This document shows, in pieces, positions 20,369-27,267 of a stretch of DNA of 64,000 nt (its first letter is position 1; each line of letters starts with the position of its first letter). Origin of the DNA: Variovorax sp. CF313 (GTDB lineage: Bacteria; Pseudomonadota; Gammaproteobacteria; Burkholderiales; Burkholderiaceae_C). Under the pieces are notes generated by a model. The model made no database searches, was not told the DNA's origin, and saw nothing but the letters and a program-made list of their open reading frames with translations. Both the position numbers and the translations under genes were made by a program. The stretch is taken from positions 1-64,000 of the forward strand of contig NZ_AKIW01000002.1 of the NCBI RefSeq assembly GCF_000282635.1. The letters are read 5' to 3'.

Positions 20369-20470
20369 TCCCTCCCCCGCTGGGGGAGGGCAGGGGTGGG
20401 GGCAAGCGGCGTCCCTGCTTGGCGCCCTGCCTGCCCCCGTCCCGACCTTCCCCCAGCGGGGGAAGGAGCG
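20369..20470 (+). repeat. Palindromic repeat family A, copy 2, supplying a ribosome binding site
   Basis: The same two-armed unit as at 8786-8900: left arm CCCTCCCCCGCTGGGGGAGGG, right arm CCTTCCCCCAGCGGGGGAAGG, with a shorter, different centre. The right arm ends in AAGGAGCG, which lies 5-9 bases before the ATG of the CoA transferase at 20476. The repeat thus fills the whole gap after the Bug gene and seems to provide the next gene's Shine-Dalgarno sequence. Confidence 0.82.
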
Positions 20471-20475
20471 AAGAC

Positions 20476-21702
20476 ATGAACACCTCCGGACCTCTCCAAG
20501 GCATCCGCATCCTCGACCTCACGGCCGTGGTGATGGGGCCTTACGCCACGCAGACGCTCGGCGACCTCGGCGCCGACGTCATCAAGGTCGAGCCGCCCGG
20601 CGGCGACAACCTGCGCGCTGTCGGCCCCATGCGCCACCCCGGCATGGGCGCGATGGCGCTGCACCTCAACCGCAACAAGCGTTCGATCGTGCTCGACCTC
20701 AAGCAGCCCGAAGGGCGCGAGGCCTGCCTGAAGCTCGCGGCAAGTTGCGATGCATTGATCTACAACACGCGGCCGCAGGCGATGGCGCGGCTCGGGCTTG
20801 ACTACGACGCGGTGGCCGGGGCCAATCCGAAGATCGTCTACCTCGGCGCCTTCGGCTATGGCGAGCAGGGGCCCTACGCCGGCAGGCCCGCGTACGACGA
20901 CCTGATCCAGGGCGCGGCAGGCGTGGCCTCGCTGTTCGCGCAGCAAAGCGGCGGCGAACCGCGCTATGCACCCGTCACGCTCGCCGACCGCGCCGTCGGA
21001 CTGCAGGCCGCCATCGCGCTGCTCGCCGCCGTGCTGCACGCGCAACGCACCGGCAAGGGCCAGGCGGTCGAGGTGCCGATGTTCGAAGCGCTCTCGCAGT
21101 TCGTCATGGGCGACCACCTCGGCGGCCACAGTTTCGAGCCGCCGCTCGGCCCCACCGGCTATGCGCGCTTGCTCGCACCGCACCGCAAGCCCTACGCCAC
21201 GGCCGACGGCTACCTCAGCGTGCTGATCTACAACGACAAGCACTGGCAGGCCTTCTTCGACCTGATCGGCCGCCCCGGGCTGCGCGATTCGCCGATGTTC
21301 GGCACGCACACCGCGCGCGCCGCGAACATCGGCGCGGTGTACGCCTTCGTCGCCGAAGCGATGGCCACGCGCACCAGCGACGAATGGTTCGCCGCGCTCG
21401 ATGCTGCCGATATCCCCGTCGCGCGCCTTCACAGCACCGAGAGCCTGCTCGACGATCCGCACCTGCGCGCCGTCGATTTCTACCCCGAGCTCGACCACCC
21501 GACCGAGGGCCGCATCCGCACCCTCGCGCCGGTCGGCCGCTACGGCGCCACGCCCACCGCCATCCGCCGGCCCGCGCCGCGCATCGGCGAGCAGAGCGTG
21601 GAGCTGCTGCGCGAAGCGGGATATGGCGACGAGGCTATTGCCCGCATGCTCGAACGCGGCGTCACGCTGCAACCCGACCCACCGAAGGACAGCAAAGAAT
21701 GA
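20476..21702 (+). CDS. Class III CoA transferase (CaiB/BaiF family)
   Basis: The protein has 408 residues from the ATG at 20476 (MNTSGPLQGIRILDLT). Family marks are GPYATQTLGDLGADVIKVEPP, LNRNKRSIVLDLKQPEGR and GRPAYDDLIQGAAGV, where the first Asp of YDD is the expected nucleophile that forms the aspartyl-CoA anhydride. It would move CoA from a donor acyl-CoA onto the acid handled by this module. An upstream in-frame start at 20419 runs through the repeat and is rejected. Its stop overlaps the next start (ATGA), coupling it with the acyl-CoA dehydrogenase. Substrate unknown. Confidence 0.92.
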   Translation: MNTSGPLQGIRILDLTAVVMGPYATQTLGDLGADVIKVEPPGGDNLRAVGPMRHPGMGAMALHLNRNKRSIVLDLKQPEGREACLKLAASCDALIYNTRPQAMARLGLDYDAVAGANPKIVYLGAFGYGEQGPYAGRPAYDDLIQGAAGVASLFAQQSGGEPRYAPVTLADRAVGLQAAIALLAAVLHAQRTGKGQAVEVPMFEALSQFVMGDHLGGHSFEPPLGPTGYARLLAPHRKPYATADGYLSVLIYNDKHWQAFFDLIGRPGLRDSPMFGTHTARAANIGAVYAFVAEAMATRTSDEWFAALDAADIPVARLHSTESLLDDPHLRAVDFYPELDHPTEGRIRTLAPVGRYGATPTAIRRPAPRIGEQSVELLREAGYGDEAIARMLERGVTLQPDPPKDSKE

Positions 21703-22868
21703 ACTTCTCCCTGAACGAAGACCAGCGCTCGCTGGTCGCGGCCATCGAACGCCTCTGCGAGGACTTCCCCGCCGACTACTGGCGCGACCACGACGATCGC
21801 GCCGTGTTCCCGCATGAATTCCACCGCGCCGTTGCAGCGAGCGGCTGGCTCGGCATCGCGATGCCCGAGGCGCAGGGCGGCGCGGGGCTCGGCATCACCG
21901 AGGCGGCGCTGATGATGCGTGCCATCAGCGCGTCGGGCGCGGGCATGTCGGGCGCATCGTCGGTGCACATGAACATCTTCGGGCTCAACCCGGTGGTGGT
22001 GTTCGGCAGCGAGGCCCAACGCCAGCGCTTCCTGCCGCCGCTGATCGCGGGCACCGAGAAAGCCTGCTTCGCCGTGACCGAGCCCGACGCGGGGCTCGAC
22101 ACCACCAGCCTCAAGACGCAGGCGGTGCGCCAGCCCGGCGGCAGCTACCTGCTGCACGGCCGCAAGATATGGATCTCGACCGCGCAGGTCGCCGACCGCA
22201 TGCTCATCCTCACGCGCACCACGCCGATCGACCAGGTGAAGAAGCCCACGCAAGGCCTCACGCTGTTCTACACGGCGTTGGACCGCAGCAAGGTCGAGGT
22301 GCGCGAGATCCACAAGCTCGGCCGCGCGGCGGTGGATTCGAACATGCTCTTCATCGACGGGCTCGAAGTGCCGCAGGAGGATCGCATCGGCGAGGAAGGG
22401 CGCGGCTTCGAGTACATCCTGCACGGCCTGAACCCCGAGCGCATATTGATCGCTGCGGAAGCCATCGGCATCGGCCGCGCGGCGCTGCGCATCGCCTCGC
22501 AGTACGCGCAGGAGCGCATCGTGTTCGGCCGGCCCATCGGGCAGAACCAGGGCGTGGCGCATCCGCTCGCACGGGCCTGGGCCAACCTCGAGGCCGCCGA
22601 CCTGATGGTGTTCAAGGCCGCCACGCTGTACGACGCGGGCGAGCCCTGCGGCATCGAGGCCAATGCCGCCAAGTACCTCGCGGCCGAGGCGGCGCACGAT
22701 GCCTGCCAGAACGCGATCCTCACGCTGGGCGGCATGGGCTATGCGAAGGAATACCATGTGGAGCGCCTGCTGCGCGAGAGCTACATCCCGCGCATCGCGC
22801 CGGTGAGCCCGCAGATGATCCTGAACTTCATCGCGGAGAAGGCACTGGGGCTGCCCAAGTCGTACTGA
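21699..22868 (+). CDS. Acyl-CoA dehydrogenase with atypical C-terminal motif
   Basis: The protein has 389 residues from the ATG at 21699. It has the acyl-CoA dehydrogenase blocks [45 protein letters not shown] and [18 protein letters not shown]. Where most members have the catalytic Glu in an EGT(S/N)E(I/V) motif, this one reads RIAPVSPQM. The helix position used by IVD and LCAD carries a Glu ([10 protein letters not shown]), so the base may be there. It follows the CoA transferase with a 4-base overlap and would desaturate the acyl-CoA made by it. The substrate is unknown; a medium or branched carboxylic acid is plausible. Confidence 0.9.
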   Translation: MNFSLNEDQRSLVAAIERLCEDFPADYWRDHDDRAVFPHEFHRAVAASGWLGIAMPEAQGGAGLGITEAALMMRAISASGAGMSGASSVHMNIFGLNPVVVFGSEAQRQRFLPPLIAGTEKACFAVTEPDAGLDTTSLKTQAVRQPGGSYLLHGRKIWISTAQVADRMLILTRTTPIDQVKKPTQGLTLFYTALDRSKVEVREIHKLGRAAVDSNMLFIDGLEVPQEDRIGEEGRGFEYILHGLNPERILIAAEAIGIGRAALRIASQYAQERIVFGRPIGQNQGVAHPLARAWANLEAADLMVFKAATLYDAGEPCGIEANAAKYLAAEAAHDACQNAILTLGGMGYAKEYHVERLLRESYIPRIAPVSPQMILNFIAEKALGLPKSY

Positions 22869-22878
22869 TCGCAATGCC

Positions 22879-23184
22879 ATGAACAACGCCATCACCGTCG
22901 CTCGCCACCTCGTCATCCGCGGCGTCGTGCAGGGCGTGGGCTATCGCTGGTCGATGGTGCAGGCCGCGCAGCGGCTCGGCGTGCAGGGTTGGGTGCGCAA
23001 CCGGCGCGACGGCAGCGTGGAAGCGCTGGCGATCGGCGAGGCTGGCGCGGTCGAAGCGCTGGTCCGTTGGGCGCAGCAGGGGCCGGACGGTGCGCGCGTG
23101 GATGCGGTCGACGTGGACGAGCGCCTCGACGCTGTCGCCGCGGGCGGCATGCCCGGCGGCTTCGAGCAGCGGGGAACCGTCTAG
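22879..23184 (+). CDS. acyP: Acylphosphatase
   Basis: This 101-residue protein hydrolyses carboxyl-phosphate bonds such as those of acetyl or carbamoyl phosphate. The phosphate-binding loop and catalytic Arg are in [11 protein letters not shown], and the catalytic Asn in [13 protein letters not shown]. The family's usual C-terminal GFEQR is present at the end. It begins 10 bases after the acyl-CoA dehydrogenase stop, probably as the last gene of that transcript. A metabolic link to the acid-degradation genes is not established for the family. Confidence 0.92.
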   Translation: MNNAITVARHLVIRGVVQGVGYRWSMVQAAQRLGVQGWVRNRRDGSVEALAIGEAGAVEALVRWAQQGPDGARVDAVDVDERLDAVAAGGMPGGFEQRGTV

Positions 23185-23352
23185 CGCCCGCTTCGGTCTG
23201 CGTCCGAGCCCGGGTGCCGTGCGGTTGGCACCATTTGCAACCCCGCAGGCGCGCATTGCTACCTTCCGCGGCCTGTGTGCCTGGCAGGGCATTTCCATGT
23301 GTCGGACAATGGCCGACGGCCTTTCATCCTCCCGCGACACAAGAGACATCCC

Positions 23353-24273
23353 ATGAAACTCCCCACCCGCGTCAAGCTCGTCGACGTCGGCCCGCGCGAC
23401 GGCCTGCAGAACGAAAAGCAGCCCGTCTCGGCCGAGGTCAAGATCGGCCTCGTGCACCGCCTGCAGGACGCGGGCCTGAAGGAGATCGAGGTCACCAGCT
23501 TCGTCTCGCCCAAGTGGGTGCCGCAGATGGCCGACAACGCCGAGGTGATGCATGGCATCGTGCGCAAGCCCGGCGTGCGCTACTCGGTGCTCACGCCCAA
23601 CATGAAGGGCTTCGAGGCCGCCATCGCCGCGCCGCGCGAGGAATGGCCCGACGAGATCGTGGTGTTCGGCGCCGCGAGCGAGGCCTTCAGCCAGAAGAAC
23701 ATCAACTGCTCGATTGCCGAGAGCATCGAACGCTTCGCGCCCGTGGTGGCCGCGGCGCGCGAGAAGGGCATCCACGTGCGCGGCGCGATGTCGTGCACCG
23801 TGGGCTGTCCGTATGAAGGCGAGATCGCGCCGGCCAAGGTCGGCTACCTCGCGCAGCTGATGAAGGGCATTGGCGTGCAGCGCGTGGACGTGGCCGACAC
23901 CATCGGCGTGGGCACGCCGCGCAAGGTGCAAGGGGCGATGGAGGCCACGCTGGCGCACTTCGATGTCGATGCCGTTTCCGGCCATTTTCACGACACCTAC
24001 GGGCAGGCGCTGGTCAACACGCTGGCGGCGCTCGAACTGGGCGTGTGGAATTTCCAGTCGTCCTCGGCCGGCCTCGGCGGCTGCCCCTACGCGAAGGGCG
24101 CAACGGGCAACGTGGCGACCGAAGACGTGGTCTACATGCTGCACGGCATGGGCATCGAGACCGGCATCGATCTCGACAAGCTGATCGACGCGGGCGTCTA
24201 CATCAGCGAGGCGCTGGGCCGCGAACCGAACTCGCGCGCGTCGAAGGCGATCCGCACCAAGCGCGCCGGCTGA
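23353..24273 (+). CDS. liuE: Hydroxymethylglutaryl-CoA lyase
   Basis: This enzyme cleaves HMG-CoA to acetyl-CoA and acetoacetate, the last step of leucine degradation. It has 306 residues from the ATG at 23353 (MKLPTRVKLVDVGPRDG). The TIM-barrel marks are VDVGPRDGLQNEK (catalytic Arg and Asp), SCTVGCPYEG, VSGHFHDTYGQAL (metal-binding His pair) and the flexible loop GLGGCPYAKGATGN with the catalytic Cys. An earlier start at 23275 is rejected because the ATG at 23353 matches the family N-terminus. It completes the pathway begun at 7604 but is separated from it by the IclR module, so it is probably transcribed separately. Confidence 0.95.
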   Translation: MKLPTRVKLVDVGPRDGLQNEKQPVSAEVKIGLVHRLQDAGLKEIEVTSFVSPKWVPQMADNAEVMHGIVRKPGVRYSVLTPNMKGFEAAIAAPREEWPDEIVVFGAASEAFSQKNINCSIAESIERFAPVVAAAREKGIHVRGAMSCTVGCPYEGEIAPAKVGYLAQLMKGIGVQRVDVADTIGVGTPRKVQGAMEATLAHFDVDAVSGHFHDTYGQALVNTLAALELGVWNFQSSSAGLGGCPYAKGATGNVATEDVVYMLHGMGIETGIDLDKLIDAGVYISEALGREPNSRASKAIRTKRAG

Positions 24274-24288
24274 GCGGCTTCGTCTTCT

Positions 24289-26031
24289 TCAGCGCCCGAA
24301 GGCGCGCAGCCCGAGCAGCACGATCACCGCCGCGGCCAGCAGGACCGTCGTGCATTGCCAGAACAGCACCGGCCGGCGCTCGATCAGCGCGGGTGACCGC
24401 GGGCGAAGAAACTCCGGCCCCGGCGCCCTGAGGTCGTGCGCGAATTCGGACACCGCCTCCTGCCGCTTCGCCGCCTGCGGCTGCAGCGCCTTCTGCAGCA
24501 CGGCATCGACCCACGCAGGCAGGTCGGGACGGAAATGCCGCACCGGCACATAGCGCAGCCGGCCGACATCGGCGGGTGAGCGGATGCGCGACGCCTGCAG
24601 CCCGTAAGGCAGCTGGCCGGCGAGCATCTGGTAGGCGATCACCGCCAGCGAGAACAGGTCGGATCGGGCCGTGCCGCCATGGCCGGTGAAGTATTCCGGC
24701 GCGGTGTACTGCAGCGTGCCTTCGATGGCGAGCGCCCGGCGCTCGCCGCTGCCGTCGGACAGGCCCGCGACGTGGGTGGCGGCGAGGTCGATGATCTTCA
24801 CGGTGCCCGTGCGGTCGATCATCACGTTCTCGGGGCGCATGTCCTGGTGCAGCATTTCCTTGCTGTGCAGCGCCTGCAGGCCCCGCGCCAGCTGCTCGAC
24901 GATGCCGCGCACGCTGTCCAGCGCGGGCCGGGGGTGGTCGACCATCCACTGCGCCAGCGTCTGGCCGTCCACGTACTCCATGGCCACGTACAGGTGGCTG
25001 CGCGTGCGTTCGACGGTGCTGGCCTTGAGCACGTGCGGGCTGTCGATGCGCCGCGCCACCCATTCCTCGAGCACGAAGCGGTCGAGGTAGTCGGGGTCGC
25101 CGCGCAGGTCGATCGACGGGAGCTTCAGCACCACCGGCTGGCCCGTGGCCTCGTCGGTGGCCAGGTACACGTGGCTGCGCGCGCTCATGTGGATCTCGCG
25201 CACGAGCGTGAAGCCCTCGAAGCGGTCCCTCGGCGCGAGGGCTGGCGGCAGCGCCAGGCCTTCGCGCTGCAGCTGCGCATGCGGCGCGTCGGCTTCGGGA
25301 AGCTCGTCGATGCGCAGCAGCTGGACCGTGCTGTCGTCGTCGCTGCCCTTGGCCTGCGCGGTTTCTGCCAGCAGCCGGGCGGCCGCGTCGAAATCGTCCC
25401 CGCAGCGGCCGAGCACCTCGTTCACCGTGCCGCTGTCGAGATGCGCGTACGCGCCATCGGTGGCCAGCAGGTAGACCTCGCCCGCCTCAGCCTGCCAGCA
25501 GCGGTAGTCGATCTCCACATTGGCGCCCGCGCCCAGAGCGCGCCCGAGGTACGACTCGGCCGACGACACGTTGACGCGATGGTCTTCGGTGAGCTGTTCC
25601 AGCGCGCCGGCATGCAGCCGGTAGATGCGCGCATCGCCGACGTGCAGCAGGTGCGCGTCGCGGCCCTTGAGGATCAGCGCGCTGAAGGTGCAGACGTAGC
25701 CGCTGTCCTTGTCGAAGCGCGCGTCGCTGCGCATCGTCTGCGCATGCAGCCACGAGTTGGTGGCGTCCAGCACCCGCTGCGCGGAGCGGCGCACCGACCA
25801 CGCGTCGGAGGTTGCGTAGTAGTCGTCGAGAAAGCCCCGCACGGCCGCCGCGCTCGCCACCTGGCTCACGCGGCTGGAGCCGATGCCGTCGGCGAGCGCC
25901 ACCGCGATGCCCTTGGAGGCGCGCAGCGCCCCCTCGGGCAGCATGGCGCCGTGGAAGTCCTGGTTGACCGGCGATTTGCGCCCTGCCAGCGAATGCTGGC
26001 CGAGCGTCACGCGCAATGCCTTGCGCGGCAT
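24289..26031 (-). CDS. PP2C phosphatase-Ser/Thr kinase fusion with C-terminal membrane anchor
   Basis: The protein has 580 residues. Residues 1-245 form a PP2C-type phosphatase (VALADGIGSSRVSQ, LLHVGDARIYRL, LLATDGAYAHLD). Residues about 270-525 form a Hanks-type kinase: invariant Lys in VVLKLPS, catalytic loop LHQDMRPENVMID (HQD instead of HRD), IIDLAATH (DLA instead of DFG), and GTLQYTAPEYF. The glycine loop is degenerate (REIHMSARSHVY). A single membrane helix follows near 558-578 (TVLLAAAVIVLLGL). It is the last gene of the nirB-nirD-transporter cluster, 10 bases after the transporter. In Pseudomonas aeruginosa a similar kinase gene also lies among nitrate/nitrite assimilation genes, so a role in controlling nitrogen uptake is inferred. 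Confidence 0.92.
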   Translation of the reverse strand: MPRKALRVTLGQHSLAGRKSPVNQDFHGAMLPEGALRASKGIAVALADGIGSSRVSQVASAAAVRGFLDDYYATSDAWSVRRSAQRVLDATNSWLHAQTMRSDARFDKDSGYVCTFSALILKGRDAHLLHVGDARIYRLHAGALEQLTEDHRVNVSSAESYLGRALGAGANVEIDYRCWQAEAGEVYLLATDGAYAHLDSGTVNEVLGRCGDDFDAAARLLAETAQAKGSDDDSTVQLLRIDELPEADAPHAQLQREGLALPPALAPRDRFEGFTLVREIHMSARSHVYLATDEATGQPVVLKLPSIDLRGDPDYLDRFVLEEWVARRIDSPHVLKASTVERTRSHLYVAMEYVDGQTLAQWMVDHPRPALDSVRGIVEQLARGLQALHSKEMLHQDMRPENVMIDRTGTVKIIDLAATHVAGLSDGSGERRALAIEGTLQYTAPEYFTGHGGTARSDLFSLAVIAYQMLAGQLPYGLQASRIRSPADVGRLRYVPVRHFRPDLPAWVDAVLQKALQPQAAKRQEAVSEFAHDLRAPGPEFLRPRSPALIERRPVLFWQCTTVLLAAAVIVLLGLRAFGR

Positions 26032-26041
26032 CCAGGCCGGC

Positions 26042-26854
26042 TCAGCTGGCGGCGCGCTTGGGCGCCGTCTTGTAGTGCGTGGAGTAGAGCGTCAGCCCGA
26101 CGAAGGTCAGGCCGCCGACGAGGTTGCCCAGCACCGTGGGCAGTTCGTTCCAGATCAGGTAGTCCATGATCGTGAACTTGCCGCCCAGCATCAGGCCGGT
26201 GGGGAACAGGAACATGTTGACGATCGAGTGTTCGAAGCCCATGTAGAAGAAGACCATGACCGGCATCCACATGCCGATCGCCTTGCCCGACACGGTGGTC
26301 GACATCATGGCCGCCACCACGCCCGTCGAAACCATCCAGTTGCACATCACGGCGCGGATGAACAACGTGAGCATGCCGGCGGCGCCATGCGCGGAGTAGC
26401 CGATGGTGCGGCCTTCGCCGATGTGGCCGAGCTTCTCGCCGATGGCGTTGGGCGCCTCGCTGAAGCCGAAGGTGAAGATGACGGCCATGAACACCGCGAC
26501 CGTCAGCGCGCCCGCGAAGTTGCCAGTGAACACCAGTCCCCAGTTGCGCATGACGCCGCCCCAGGTGGCGCCGGGGCGCTTGTCGAGCACGGCCAGCGGT
26601 GCCAGCGTGAACACGCCGGTCAGCAGGTCGAAGCCCAGCAGGTACAGCATGATGAAGCCCACCGGGAACAGCATCGCGCCAACGAGCGCATTGCCGGTGT
26701 TCACGGTGATGCTCACGGCAAAGGCCGCCGCCAGCGCGAGGATCGCGCCCGCCATGTACGAGCGGATGAGCGTGTCGCGCGTGGACATCAGCAGCTTGGA
26801 TTCACCGGCGTCCACCATCTTGGTGACGAATTCGGCGGGGGCTAGATAGGCCAT
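26042..26854 (-). CDS. nirC: Formate/nitrite transporter family protein, probable nitrite channel
   Basis: This 270-residue membrane protein has six predicted helices and the FNT-family pore segments: AGAILALAAAFAVSITV, NALVGAMLFPVGFIMLYLLG, DLLTGVFTLAPLAVLDKRPG, GNFAGALTVAVFMAV, SWMV-like CNWMVSTGVVAAMM, and GFEHSIVNMFLFPTGLMLG with the conserved central His. The family carries small monovalent anions. Its place directly after nirBD makes nitrite (or nitrate-derived nitrite export and import) the likely substrate. It starts 51 bases after nirD and is followed by the kinase-phosphatase gene. Confidence 0.9.
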   Translation of the reverse strand: MAYLAPAEFVTKMVDAGESKLLMSTRDTLIRSYMAGAILALAAAFAVSITVNTGNALVGAMLFPVGFIMLYLLGFDLLTGVFTLAPLAVLDKRPGATWGGVMRNWGLVFTGNFAGALTVAVFMAVIFTFGFSEAPNAIGEKLGHIGEGRTIGYSAHGAAGMLTLFIRAVMCNWMVSTGVVAAMMSTTVSGKAIGMWMPVMVFFYMGFEHSIVNMFLFPTGLMLGGKFTIMDYLIWNELPTVLGNLVGGLTFVGLTLYSTHYKTAPKRAAS

Positions 26855-26905
26855 TCTGGTTCCTTGGAAGCGATGGAGACGAAACTGAAAAGGGAGACTG
26901 GGGCC

Positions 26906-27247
26906 TCAAGCCAGCGCGACGAGCACGCGGCCTTCCTGCACGCGCACGGCATGCGCGCGCACCGAGTGCTCGGGCGCTTCCAGGCATTCGCCGCTGCGCA
27001 GGTCGAAGTGGTTCTTGTAGAGCGGCGAAGCCACGACGATGCGCTCGCCCAGGCTGCCGACCAGCCCGCGCGACAGCACGCTGGCCCCCGCTTTCGGGTC
27101 GATGTTGTCGATGGCGAACAGCGCCTGCTCATGGCCGACGCTGAAGATCGCGACATGCACGCCGTCGACCAGCGCGCACACGCCGGTGTCGGGCAGGATG
27201 TCGGTGGCCGCGCACACCGGGGTCCACTGGAGCTTGTCTTGGGTCAT
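26906..27247 (-). CDS. nirD: Assimilatory nitrite reductase small subunit NirD
   Basis: The protein has 113 residues from the ATG at 27247 (MTQDKLQWTPVC). It has the Rieske-like fold (GVCALVDGVHVAIFSVG, LFAIDNIDPKAGASVLSRGLVG, VASPLYKNHFDLRSGECLE) but lacks the two Cys-X-His pairs that hold a 2Fe-2S centre, as is normal for NirD. It is the accessory subunit of the NADH-dependent nitrite reductase that makes ammonium in the cytoplasm. It lies 20 bases after nirB. Confidence 0.94.
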   Translation of the reverse strand: MTQDKLQWTPVCAATDILPDTGVCALVDGVHVAIFSVGHEQALFAIDNIDPKAGASVLSRGLVGSLGERIVVASPLYKNHFDLRSGECLEAPEHSVRAHAVRVQEGRVLVALA

Positions 27248-27267
27248 GGGATTTCCTTGGGTGTTCT

